Source: Verrucomicrobiales bacterium
GTDB taxonomy: Bacteria; Verrucomicrobiota; Verrucomicrobiia; Verrucomicrobiales; DEV007
Direction: 5' to 3'
Assembly (NCBI GenBank): GCA_016795505.1
Contig: JAEUHH010000076.1
Span: 39,556 to 103,555 of the forward strand
DNA: 64,000 nt
A program made the translations under genes and the position numbers. Below are positions 1 to 7,972 of the stretch, piece by piece. The notes below the pieces were generated by a model. It was given only the letters and a program-made list of their open reading frames with translations, was not told where the DNA came from and searched no databases. How positions within the stretch are numbered: the first letter of the stretch is position 1; every line of letters begins with the position of its first letter.

Positions 1-330
1 AGTGATTCATTTGCCGTGGATCACATCCTGCCGCGATCCCGCGGGGGTTCCGATGCACCGGAAAACCTGGCTCTCGCCTGTGGTGGCTGCAACGGACGGA
101 AATACAACAAGACAGAGTCGATCGACCCGGTGAGTGGTTTGATGACGCCGCTTTTCAATCCCCGGGAAGAACGTTGGGACGATGCCTTCCGGTGGTCGGA
201 TGATTTCACCCGGATCATTGGAATCACCGCGAGAGGCAGGGCCACGGTGTCGGTACTGCAACTGAACCGGTCAAGTCTGATGCGGCTGCGCAGGGTCTTG
301 AGATCAGTGGGAAAACATCCCCCGGTCTGA
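1..330 (+). CDS. HNH endonuclease, 3' part only (5' end outside the window)
   Basis: The reading frame is open from the first base and ends at a TGA at 328-330, so the gene begins before the window. The visible 109 residues carry the core of an HNH nuclease: a VDHILPRSRGG segment (the His-containing first motif), then ENLALACGGCNGRKYN, the Asn/Cys part that forms the beta-beta-alpha-metal fold. This arrangement (DHxxPxSxGG ... NL.LAC..CN..K) is typical of free-standing HNH proteins of the kind found in genomic islands and restriction-like settings. The remaining C-terminus (FNPREERWDDAF and beyond) is also usual for that family. Function as a DNA endonuclease is inferred from the motif; the partner genes are upstream and cannot be seen. 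An ATG lies at 16 but begins inside the motif, so it is not the true start. Confidence 0.85.
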   Translation, partial: SDSFAVDHILPRSRGGSDAPENLALACGGCNGRKYNKTESIDPVSGLMTPLFNPREERWDDAFRWSDDFTRIIGITARGRATVSVLQLNRSSLMRLRRVLRSVGKHPPV

Positions 331-460
331 GGTGGGTCTCGCCCCAAACGCGATCCACTTTCTCTGAAACCAGGCCGGTTCCGGAATCGCCTGCGATTTT
401 TTTTCGCCTGCTTTGAAAATTTCGTTGACGTGAGACCGGATTTTTGGGCAACCTCCCCCC

Positions 461-1036
461 ATGGCAGAACAACTACGATGGGATACTCCGGGCCTGAGTT
501 GGGATTCGGGGCTGACGTGGGATGGCTCTGTCCCAAACTCAAACCCACCCTCGACTACTATGCATCAGGACCTTCTGAACCTCGACATCAGTCCCGAAGA
601 CTGGACCGCCATCGACGCAGCCTTGACGGTGCTGGAAACCAAACTCTCGTCCAAGCTCATCGATCTCAGCATCGATCAGCGCCAGGCCTTGACCAAGATG
701 GGCAACAAGAGCGAGGCGTTCTGCCGACAGACGCTGATCCTGGCCCGGCAACAGGTGGCGAAGCTGCCCACCGACTTCGCCACCGACCTCCCGGAGGCCG
801 AGGCCGATCTCGCGGCCCGCGACTCGCTGCTGATCCGTCTGGGCCGGCTCCAGTCGGTGTGCGAAAAGTCGGACGACTCCGAGATGGCTCTGGGCAGCGA
901 CGTGATGGTCTATTGCCTGGAGACCTACGGCGTCCTGAAGGCGATCGGGGTCGGCGACGGTCTGGATGAACTGCGGGCCCAGGTGGGCACCCGGTTCAAA
1001 AGAGGGCCGCGGAAGAAACAGGCGCCGCAAGCGTGA
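461..1036 (+). CDS. hypothetical protein with WD-type short N-terminal repeats
   Basis: A 191-residue soluble protein with no signal peptide or membrane segment. The N-terminus has a short repeated pattern in which Trp-Asp pairs recur every 7 to 8 residues (LRWDTPGL, LSWDSGL, LTWDG), then a Pro/Asn-rich linker and a helical region (about residues 35-170) rich in Leu, Ala and Glu, and a basic tail (KRGPRKKQ). No catalytic motif is recognised. Proteins with the same WD-repeat opening occur as hypothetical proteins in Verrucomicrobia, but the function is unknown. An internal ATG at 560 could start a shorter 158-residue form; 461 is chosen because the WD pattern is in frame. The gene is followed by the palindrome array at 1141. 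Confidence 0.6.
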   Translation: MAEQLRWDTPGLSWDSGLTWDGSVPNSNPPSTTMHQDLLNLDISPEDWTAIDAALTVLETKLSSKLIDLSIDQRQALTKMGNKSEAFCRQTLILARQQVAKLPTDFATDLPEAEADLAARDSLLIRLGRLQSVCEKSDDSEMALGSDVMVYCLETYGVLKAIGVGDGLDELRAQVGTRFKRGPRKKQAPQA

Positions 1037-1140
1037 CGGCGGCGGGGCCGTCCGGAAACGGGCGGATTCCCCCCAAGCGAGGCCCTGGAATCCCGTCATG
1101 GGGCTCCGGGGCTCTTTTTTGGGGCTCAGAGCCCCGATTT

Positions 1141-1283
1141 CGGAGGTCAAAGCTCCGTTTTCGGAGGTCAAAGCTCCGAATTCGGAGGTCAAAGCTCCGA
1201 ATTCGGAGGTCAAAGCTCCGTTTTCGGAGGTCAAAGCTCCGTTTTCGGAGGTCAGAGCTCCGTTTTCGGAGGTCAGAGCTCCG
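1141..1283. repeat. tandem array of seven 21-bp palindromic units
   Basis: Seven units start at 1141, 1162, 1183, 1204, 1225, 1246 and 1267. Each is CGGAG-GTCAAAG-CTCCG (17 bp; the last two have GTCAGAG in the middle) followed by a 4-bp spacer that is either TTTT or AATT. Each unit is an inverted repeat, and each spacer is itself flanked by CTCCG...CGGAG, so stems can form within or between units. Read on the plus strand, most units are a small stem followed by TTTT, like a row of weak intrinsic terminators. The array lies between two convergent genes, 30 bp beyond the stop of the TIR-NACHT gene. A related GC-rich inverted repeat (GGGGCTC...GAGCCCC) sits just before it at about 1110-1136. The 21-bp period keeps all frames open, which makes spurious ORFs here. 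Confidence 0.9.
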
Positions 1284-1312
1284 ATCAGGGTTCCCGCGGA
1301 GGTGCGGTGGGC

Positions 1313-4300
1313 TCACCACGGGGGCAGAGGGCCGAAGATCTCGGCGGGGAGGAGGCGGTTGCGATTGGCCTGGGCGTCCCAGCCACGCCAGCCGAGGAGC
1401 CGCCAGGCATTCGAGGAGGCATGGAGGACGCGATTGCCGGGAAAATCGACCAGGGCGGTTTCGCCATTACCGATGACCCAGGAGCGAATCATTTCACCGG
1501 AATTCGCGTCCCACTCTCTTAAAGTGCCGTCGGCTCCCCCGGAAACCAGCCGGGCCCCGTCCGGCGACCAGGCCACGCTCCTGACCCCCCGGCCATGGCC
1601 CTCGAGGGTGAGTGCGGCCCGCCCGCTGGCCGCGTCCCAGACCCGAACGGTGCCGTCACCGCCTCCGGAAACCAACCGAGCCCCGTCCGGCGACCAAGCG
1701 ACACTGTTGACCCCCTGGCCGTGGCCCTTCAGGGCGAGGAGGACCCGCCCGCTGGCCGCTTCCCACACACGGACAATGCCGTCCCCCCCCCCGGAAACCA
1801 ATTGGGCTCCGTCTGGCGACCAACCTACGCTCCCGACCCACCCGCCATGGCCGTCCAAGGCGAGGAGAGCCAATCCACTGGCCGCGTCCCACACCCGAAC
1901 TTTACCGTCTTCGCCACCAGAAACCAGCCGGGCTCCATCCGGCGACCATGCCACGCTTAAGATCCTATCTTCGTGGGCTTCGAACGTAAGAAGGGCTTGC
2001 CCGCTAGCCGCGTCCCACACTCGGACCATGCCATCATCGCCCCCATAAACTAGGCGAGCCCCGTCGGGTGACCAGCTAACGCTCCAGACCCACCCGCAAC
2101 GGCCCTCCAAAGCGAGGAGCGCCCGCCCGCTGCCCGCGTCCCAGGACCGCACAATCCCATCATCACCCCCGGAAACCAGTTGGGCTCCGTCCGGCGACCA
2201 AGACACACTGTTGATCCCCTTGCGATGGCCCTCAATGGCTAAAGGGGCCCGACCTCTGGCCGCGTCCCAAACCCGAACCGTGCCGTCTTCGCCCCCGGAA
2301 ACCAGCTGGGTCCCGTCCGGCGACAAGCCTAAACTGTTGACCCACTGCCGATGCCCCTCAATGGCAAAAAGAGGCCGACCGCTCGCCGCATCCCACACCC
2401 GGACCGTGGCATCATCGCCCCCAGAAACCAGCCGGGCCCCGTCCGGCGACCAACTTAAACTGTTGATCCACGTCCAATGCCCCTCAATAGCATGAAGGGT
2501 CCGCCCGCTTGCCGCGTCCCATACCCGGATAGTGGCGTCATATCCCCCGGAAACTAGCCTAGACCCATCGGGCGACCATGCCACGCTATTGACCCACCCG
2601 GCGCACTTATTGAAGACTAAAAGGGCCCGCCCGCTGGCCGTATCCCACACCCGGACGGTGCCGTCATTGTCCCCTGAAGCCAACTGGGTCCCATCCGGCG
2701 ACCACGCTACGCTACCGACCCATTGCCCATGGCCTTCCAGGGCGAGGAGGGCGCGCCCGCTGGCCGCTTCCCACACTCGGACGGTGCCATCATCGCCCCC
2801 AGAAACTAGCCGGGCCCCGTCTGGCGACCAGGCCACGCTCCCGACCCACTTGGCATGCCCCTCGAAGTCGATGATGGCCCGCCCACTGGCCGCATCCCAC
2901 ACTCGGACGGCTCCATCATATCCCCCGGAAACCAGCCTAGCCCCGTCGGGCGACCACGCCACGCTGTTGACACCATTTAGATGCCCATCCAGAGCGAAGA
3001 GGGCCCGCCCGGCAGCCACGTCCCACACTCGGACGGTGCCGTCCTGACTCCCGGAAACCAGCAGAGTCCCGTCCGGCGACCAAGCCACGCTGCAGACCGT
3101 ATTGCCGCGCTGCTCCAGGGCGAGGAGAGCCCGCCCGCTGGCCGCGTCCCAGACCCGGACGCTGCCGTCGGTTCCCCCGGAAACCAGCCGTGTGCCGTCC
3201 GGCGACCAGGCCACGCTGTTGGCGTTGCCGGAATGCCCCTGGCGCAGGCTCAATTGCCATTCATCGGAAATCACCTGAACACTGGCAGCCTCGTGGCTCC
3301 AATCGGCGGGGAGCGCGGCCCCTGCCAGATCCGAGGCGATCACGTCGCAATCATGCCAAACGGCGGTCGTGGCCCGCAGGCCCCGCAAATCGCAGCCCCG
3401 CCAGGTGCCGCCGCAGAGATCGGCCCCCTCGAAGTCCGCTCCGACCAGATCGACGCCATGTAGCTCAGCCAACCGGGCGGAGAGACCAGTGGCGTGGGCT
3501 CCGGTTAGGAGGGCGCAGTGAATATCGGCGTGATCGAGCCGGCTCCCAGATAGATCGGCGTGGCGCAGGTCGAAGCGTGGCCCCTCCGGCGTGCCGATCA
3601 CCCAGCCCTCCAGATCGAGGTTCTGGAGGGCGGCCCGGACCGGAGAGGGCTGAGGCCACCCGGCACAGCGGGCGACGATCCAAGCGCGAAAGGCATTCCG
3701 CCGGGTGTTCGCCGGCAGGGAGCCATCGTCCAGCCAGCGGGTCCACTGTGCCACGGCAGCGGCGGGGTCGATCTTTTCCCCTTCGGCCAGCAATTGACCG
3801 GCGAAATCGAGGGTTTCGTCCGAGGGCAGGGGCAGATCCCAATCGGCGGGGCGGTCCTCCTCCCAGGCGCGCACGAGATGGAGGGCGAGGAAGTACTCGT
3901 AGAGGGAGGTGTGAGCGAAGCGGAAACCGTCCTTTTCCCCATCGGGCCGCAGGCAGAAGGTGGCGGCGCGAAAGTCCTGATTGAGGACTTCGGCGGGTTT
4001 GTCCTGATAGCGGTCGCGGATCTCGGGGTGGGCGGCGAGGAAGCTGTCGAGCCATTTGGACACCTTGGCCCAGGGAAGGGTCTTCTGATTGATCCGGCAG
4101 AGGTGGGCAGCGAGGGCCTCCATCATCTGGAGTTTGTGCTCGGGGGTGAACTGGTGCTTGTACTCATCGCGCCGCAGCCATTTCTCGACGAAGAGGCCGT
4201 AGAGGGTGACGCCGAGAACGGTGCGGCCCGCGGCTTTCATCTGCTCCAGGGCATTGAGCTCGGGCGCGATCAACGACAGGAGGAAGGGCCGGGTGGAGAG

Positions 4301-6100
4301 GTCGGTCAGATTGTGAACGGACCGGATGACGCCGACAGCCTCCTCGACCCGTTCCTCCCCGAGCATCTTGCCGAGGTAGGCGCGGACCTGGGCATCATTG
4401 AAGGGCAGGATGACGCAGGCGGTGTAGTCCTGCTGGCGGATGCCCTCGCGGTCCTCGCCGGTGAAGGCGGAGCTGAGGGCGGTGATGGTGGGAAAGTAAT
4501 GGGAGCGGCAGGAGATGATGAGCCTGCCGGGCCGGGTGCCAGGCTTGGGCTTTTGCGAGAGGGGCGGCAGCACGCTCCAGAGTTGGCGGATGAAGGCATC
4601 GCGCCGCCCCTGTGGCAGGGGGATGATGCGCTCGTCGAGGCCATCGAAGATGATGAGGGCGCCGCGCTCGCGGACAGCCCGGATGATCATCTCGGGTGTG
4701 ATGGCGCGACCGGCGTCGCCTTTCCAATGGCGGGAGATGACGACGCGGAGGATATCTTCGAGGACGGGATCGTTCTCAAAGTAGTAGTCCTTCAGATCGA
4801 TGAAAATGACGGCGGGAACAGTGGCGTCCTGTTCCCGGCGGCGTTCCAGTTCCTCCGCCAACAACATGAGAGTGGTGGTCTTGCCGATGCCAGTCTCACC
4901 GAGGACGGCGCAGAAGGGAGTGCCCTCGGGCTTGATGGCCCAGTCGGCGAGGAAATCGACGGCTTTGGTGCGGTTCTGCTCCAACTGGGAGGCGTCTTTT
5001 TCCCAGTTTTGAAGGCTGACGTTGGCCCCGTGGGGATCGACCGGGCACTCGGGGGTGACGTTGTTGAGAACGATATGGTGGCCCAAATCGGCGGTGGCGG
5101 CGTGGGCCACCTCGGCATCATCGAGAGGGAATGGCTCTGGGGTGCGGGACGGGCGGAGAGGCTTTGCCTTCGGCGCAGTGGGTTTGCGGGAGGATTTGAT
5201 TTTTTCGAGGATCTTGCCGGCGAGATCCTGAGCGAATTCGTCGGCAATGTGCCCGGTGCATTGAGAGTAGAAACGGGGCTCACCGCTGTCGCGCTGGAGG
5301 CGGTAGATCTGTGTGACCTCAAGGCCTTTCATATCGATGCGATCGAAGACCAGCGGGGTGAGACCCACGGGGATGACGGGTTTTGTTCCCGTGACGAAGG
5401 GTGGCAGTTCCTTGCCGGTGATGTAGCGACTGAGGAGGAAATCCCGGGACACGAAGAGCAACCCGAAATCGCAACTTTTAAGGGCGGTCTGAATGCGCTC
5501 GTCCCAATCGGCGCCGACCTCGATCTTTTTGTCGGACCAGATCTCGAAGCGGTAGTCCTTAATAAGCGCCAGCTCCTTTTCGAGAGAATCCTGAAGCCGG
5601 GTGACCCGCTCGCGGTCCGCATGGGCATAGGACACGAAGAAGCGGATGAGGGGTTTGATTTTCTCCGGATGCTCCTGCTCCTCCTGATTGAGGATGGCGG
5701 CGGCGGGAGGCACGAGATCCTGGCCTTCGATGGTGCTGACGGCCTCGCGGGTGAACTGCGCAAGATTGGCGACATCGGGCGAGGGACCTTCGATCCAGGT
5801 CTTCCGGATTTCGGGATCGGCTTTCTTTTGGGTATCGACCTTGATGGCGAGTTCCAGGTTCGCCTCACGGGCGGCTTCATTGGCTCGAACGACGAAAGTC
5901 TGATACGCAGCGAGGGCGGCGACGCGGTCTTTGCCCGGTGCGATCACTTGGAGGGCCGAGGCAAGGGAGGCCTCGCCGGTTTCGAACAGGGGCAACAGAG
6001 CCGACAGGCGCTCGGCATTGACGCGACCCAAGTGGTCGAGCCACGTCTGGGTGGAGGGGCCGATCTGCGCGGCGGAAAGGGGCTGGAGGTCAGCGGGCAT
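1313..6100 (-). CDS. NLR-like STAND protein: TIR - NACHT - pentapeptide repeats - 14 WD40 repeats
   Basis: A 1595-residue cytoplasmic multidomain protein. Residues 1-150 are a helical domain not recognised. Residues 151-285 form a TIR domain (IRFFVSYAHAD, then FEIWSDKKIEVGADWDERI, and SRYITGKEL, where Glu231 is at the position of the NADase catalytic Glu). A NACHT ATPase follows: Walker A GETGIGKTTT at 401-410, Walker B LIIFDGLDE at 482-490, sensor-1 region IISCRSHYF around 528-536, and the C-terminal helical motif FAHTSLYEYFLA at 728-739. Residues about 828-930 are pentapeptide repeats (A[D/N]LxG pattern). Residues 954-1541 are fourteen 42-residue WD40 repeats, enough for two seven-bladed propellers. 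STAND proteins of this kind act as ligand-triggered switches; bacterial NACHT proteins include antiphage defence proteins, and TIR domains of such proteins often consume NAD+. A defence role is an inference. A small membrane ORF ends 6 bp upstream and may be translationally coupled. Confidence 0.92.
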   Translation of the reverse strand: MPADLQPLSAAQIGPSTQTWLDHLGRVNAERLSALLPLFETGEASLASALQVIAPGKDRVAALAAYQTFVVRANEAAREANLELAIKVDTQKKADPEIRKTWIEGPSPDVANLAQFTREAVSTIEGQDLVPPAAAILNQEEQEHPEKIKPLIRFFVSYAHADRERVTRLQDSLEKELALIKDYRFEIWSDKKIEVGADWDERIQTALKSCDFGLLFVSRDFLLSRYITGKELPPFVTGTKPVIPVGLTPLVFDRIDMKGLEVTQIYRLQRDSGEPRFYSQCTGHIADEFAQDLAGKILEKIKSSRKPTAPKAKPLRPSRTPEPFPLDDAEVAHAATADLGHHIVLNNVTPECPVDPHGANVSLQNWEKDASQLEQNRTKAVDFLADWAIKPEGTPFCAVLGETGIGKTTTLMLLAEELERRREQDATVPAVIFIDLKDYYFENDPVLEDILRVVISRHWKGDAGRAITPEMIIRAVRERGALIIFDGLDERIIPLPQGRRDAFIRQLWSVLPPLSQKPKPGTRPGRLIISCRSHYFPTITALSSAFTGEDREGIRQQDYTACVILPFNDAQVRAYLGKMLGEERVEEAVGVIRSVHNLTDLSTRPFLLSLIAPELNALEQMKAAGRTVLGVTLYGLFVEKWLRRDEYKHQFTPEHKLQMMEALAAHLCRINQKTLPWAKVSKWLDSFLAAHPEIRDRYQDKPAEVLNQDFRAATFCLRPDGEKDGFRFAHTSLYEYFLALHLVRAWEEDRPADWDLPLPSDETLDFAGQLLAEGEKIDPAAAVAQWTRWLDDGSLPANTRRNAFRAWIVARCAGWPQPSPVRAALQNLDLEGWVIGTPEGPRFDLRHADLSGSRLDHADIHCALLTGAHATGLSARLAELHGVDLVGADFEGADLCGGTWRGCDLRGLRATTAVWHDCDVIASDLAGAALPADWSHEAASVQVISDEWQLSLRQGHSGNANSVAWSPDGTRLVSGGTDGSVRVWDAASGRALLALEQRGNTVCSVAWSPDGTLLVSGSQDGTVRVWDVAAGRALFALDGHLNGVNSVAWSPDGARLVSGGYDGAVRVWDAASGRAIIDFEGHAKWVGSVAWSPDGARLVSGGDDGTVRVWEAASGRALLALEGHGQWVGSVAWSPDGTQLASGDNDGTVRVWDTASGRALLVFNKCAGWVNSVAWSPDGSRLVSGGYDATIRVWDAASGRTLHAIEGHWTWINSLSWSPDGARLVSGGDDATVRVWDAASGRPLFAIEGHRQWVNSLGLSPDGTQLVSGGEDGTVRVWDAARGRAPLAIEGHRKGINSVSWSPDGAQLVSGGDDGIVRSWDAGSGRALLALEGRCGWVWSVSWSPDGARLVYGGDDGMVRVWDAASGQALLTFEAHEDRILSVAWSPDGARLVSGGEDGKVRVWDAASGLALLALDGHGGWVGSVGWSPDGAQLVSGGGDGIVRVWEAASGRVLLALKGHGQGVNSVAWSPDGARLVSGGGDGTVRVWDAASGRAALTLEGHGRGVRSVAWSPDGARLVSGGADGTLREWDANSGEMIRSWVIGNGETALVDFPGNRVLHASSNAWRLLGWRGWDAQANRNRLLPAEIFGPLPPW
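1478..3241 (-). repeat. fourteen tandem 126-bp repeats encoding the WD40 domain
   Basis: This part of the TIR-NACHT gene consists of fourteen 126-bp units in register, each coding for a 42-residue WD40 blade with an almost fixed frame (SVAWSPDGARLVSGG, then VRVWDAASGRALLALEG). The DNA identity between units is visibly high, including silent positions, which points to recent amplification or gene conversion. The residues that differ cluster at the three positions after the conserved GH, at the position before SV, and around the SGG-x-D-x-x-V turn. Such arrays are prone to change in copy number and to mis-assembly in short-read data. Confidence 0.9.
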
Positions 6101-6106
6101 GGCGAG

Positions 6107-6220
6107 TCAGGAGTGGAGGTCTTTGAGGAGTTTCTTGGCGACGAGGATCACCAAGCTGGCGAAACACCCCGCTTTGATGACCCAGACGGAGGCTTCAGTG
6201 AAGAAATCGGGAGAGATCAT
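6107..6220 (-). CDS. putative 37-residue single-pass membrane protein upstream of the TIR-NACHT gene
   Basis: A 37-residue ORF whose stop codon is 6 bp before the ATG of the TIR-NACHT gene on the same strand. It has a short polar N-terminus (MISPDFFTEA), a hydrophobic stretch (SVWVIKAGCFASLVILVA) able to span a membrane once, and a basic C-terminus (KKLLKDLHS), suggesting the tail faces the cytoplasm. The frame is open further upstream to a GTG at 6319, which would give 70 residues, but the added part is basic and looks non-coding. No good ribosome binding site is seen before either start or before the downstream gene, so coupling to the large gene is plausible. It may be a partner or merely a leader peptide; neither is shown. 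Confidence 0.45.
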   Translation of the reverse strand: MISPDFFTEASVWVIKAGCFASLVILVAKKLLKDLHS

Positions 6221-6457
6221 CGCAGCGGCTTTTCGGGGTTGGGAGAAGGTTGTTCTGATTTTGTCACGATTGCAACGATTAAAAACGGGTTTTTGCAGCT
6301 TTACGCATTCCAGAAGCACGCCAGTGGTTTGGGCGGGACCCTATAAAGGGCCAAACAATTGAGAGCACACCCATCCAGCAAACCCTGGCCGATCGGCTGT
6401 CAGGTGGACAGGTCGACCAATCTGGGCGAATAGGGCGCTCCCCCAATCTTCCGACCC

Positions 6458-7024
6458 ATGTCCCTTCCGACCCTCTCAACGATGACTGGTGGGTTCGCTT
6501 TTCTGGTGACGCTCGTGGCCGGTCCCGCCGCCGGCTTGGGGCAAACACTCCCCGCCCCGGCCTCGCCAGCGTCAGTTTCGCTGGGCGATAGCGGGCTCTC
6601 GCTCACCCTGCCGACCGGCTGGCGCCGCACGGATCGCCAGCCGGAACACGCGGAGACGCTCGGCGCCTTCCAGTCGGCCGACAGCACCGCCTCGGCCTTC
6701 GTCTCCGTGGCCAAGGCCCCCGCCCAAGCCGACATGACCCAGATCATGCAGGGCGTGCTCGCCAATTTCGAGACCGCTTTCATCACTCGACGGCTCGGCG
6801 ACATCAAGACCGGCACCCTGGCCGATTCGCCGGCCGCCTTTGCCACTCTTGAGGCCGATCTGCGCTCGGCGACGGGGCCGGACCGGCTCCCGTTCCACTT
6901 TTACTTGGCCGTGGTCGATACCGGTCGCGGGCTGTATCTGTTTCAAGGCAGCATCCAGGCCCCCGTGTCGCCGGCCCGGGAGGCGGAGATGATGAGCCTG
7001 CTGCGATCGCTGGCGAAGCGGTGA
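6458..7024 (+). CDS. exported protein of unknown function
   Basis: A 188-residue protein with a Sec-type signal peptide (hydrophobic GGFAFLVTLVAGPAAG followed by LGQ, cleavage probably near residue 29). The mature part opens with Pro/Ala linker sequence, then a segment like those of small secreted alpha/beta proteins related to DcrB/PsbP folds: SLTLPTGWRRTD near the start, SFVSV-type strand (SAFVSVAKAP) and a final GLYLFQGSIQAP strand followed by a helix with SLLRSLAKR. That fold assignment is a resemblance only. No catalytic residues are apparent. It is probably periplasmic. It is co-oriented with the next exported protein but separated by 124 bp. Confidence 0.6.
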   Translation: MSLPTLSTMTGGFAFLVTLVAGPAAGLGQTLPAPASPASVSLGDSGLSLTLPTGWRRTDRQPEHAETLGAFQSADSTASAFVSVAKAPAQADMTQIMQGVLANFETAFITRRLGDIKTGTLADSPAAFATLEADLRSATGPDRLPFHFYLAVVDTGRGLYLFQGSIQAPVSPAREAEMMSLLRSLAKR

Positions 7025-7085
7025 TGCCCGATCTGTGACTCCATCGATGGGGCCTCTGGACAATGGCCTCCGGCTGGTCGGCCCC

Positions 7086-7131
7086 TCTGAAGAAAGGTTG
7101 ATCTTCAGAGCCGATCGGTCTAAATTATGAT
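7086..7131 (+). promoter_or_regulatory. inverted repeat and possible promoter before the 7149 gene
   Basis: A perfect 8-bp inverted repeat TCTGAAGA / TCTTCAGA (7086-7093 and 7102-7109) with an 8-bp loop lies between the two exported-protein genes. It has no T-run, so it is not a clear terminator. It overlaps a possible -35 TTGATC (7098-7103), which is followed after 17 bp by TAAATT as a weak -10, and a TATGAT sequence is just downstream. An operator over a promoter would fit, but the match to consensus is poor. Confidence 0.3.
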
Positions 7132-7148
7132 AATTATAGCAATCTACC

Positions 7149-7808
7149 GTGAAGCAATCTCCTTTCCGCATCCCACTTGTCGGCTTGGCGCTTTTTCTGG
7201 TGGCCGGTTCGGTCCAGACTCGCGCCCAGGAAGAAGACCTGAATCGAGCCATCGCCGATCAGGAACGCCGGACCTCCGGTCTCAATGCCCTGGCGAGCAA
7301 TCTCCGGAACATGATCGCCGACTGGCTCCCGGCCGGCATGGTCTCCACTCCGGAGGAAACCGCGCAGACTCCCGAACCGGCCGAAAAGGTCGAGGTGAAG
7401 GAGGTGAAACTCGCCGAGACAGCGGCGACCGATTCCAGCACCCTCGCCCAACAGGAAGCCGAGCAGCAGCGACTCTACCGCGAAGCCCTGCAAACAGCGG
7501 TCACCAAACTCGAGATCCGCGGCACCTTTCCCCGCCGCAAGCAGATCCTGATCGGCGCCAAAAACCTGAACGTGGGAGACAAGATCGACATCGAGTTCCG
7601 GCAGAAGCGTTTCCATCTCGAGATCCTCGACATCACCGCCGAAGAACTGAAAATGCGGGACACTGACTCGCAGATCCAGGTCAGTCTGGCGATCGGCCTG
7701 ACCCACGCCCTCCCGCCCGGCATGTCTCGGGAGCGTCCGCCCGGCACCTTCGGCATGAGCAGTGACCCCGCGCCCGGCTCGCCGGAACCCACTCCAGCCA
7801 AGCCCTGA
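7149..7808 (+). CDS. exported protein of unknown function
   Basis: A 219-residue protein beginning at a GTG with a clear signal peptide (basic MKQSPFRI, then a hydrophobic core LVGLALFLVAGSV and likely cleavage after TRA). The mature N-terminal half is acidic, helical and low in complexity (QEEDLNRAIADQERR; Glu/Lys/Pro-rich linker). The C-terminal half has a compact beta-rich segment from about residue 115 (TKLEIRGTFPRRKQILIGAKNLNVGDKIDIEF, here split: TKLEIRGTFPRRKQ then ILIGAKNLNVGDKIDIEF) and ends in a Pro-rich tail. It is probably periplasmic. No family is recognised. No Shine-Dalgarno sequence is seen before the start. Confidence 0.6.
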   Translation: MKQSPFRIPLVGLALFLVAGSVQTRAQEEDLNRAIADQERRTSGLNALASNLRNMIADWLPAGMVSTPEETAQTPEPAEKVEVKEVKLAETAATDSSTLAQQEAEQQRLYREALQTAVTKLEIRGTFPRRKQILIGAKNLNVGDKIDIEFRQKRFHLEILDITAEELKMRDTDSQIQVSLAIGLTHALPPGMSRERPPGTFGMSSDPAPGSPEPTPAKP

Positions 7809-7972
7809 AGATTCGGCTGGGCGGCAGATGGCGGATCGGCGGATTTCTCCGGAATGGGTGAGAAACATCTGTCCGGACGGCTTTCGCCGGAAGATTCAGC
7901 CCGATACGGCCGGGCTCGGGTGAAGCCGTCCCCGTGACCCTGTCTGGACATCCTGGCAGGTTCCCCACTTCG

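Noticed and set aside
1141..1283. CRISPR array
   Set aside because: Units are 17 bp with 4-bp spacers of only two kinds, far from the 25-40 bp repeats and unique spacers of CRISPR; no cas gene is near.
966..2048. Repetitive ORFs over the palindrome array and into the WD40 region
   Set aside because: They arise because the 21-bp and 126-bp periods keep all frames open; the translation is a short repeated peptide with no start context.
3560..6346. Long open frame (about 930 codons) antisense to the TIR-NACHT gene
   Set aside because: It lies wholly opposite a gene with clear domains, its product is Gly/Glu/Ala-rich without motifs, and high G+C readily creates such frames.
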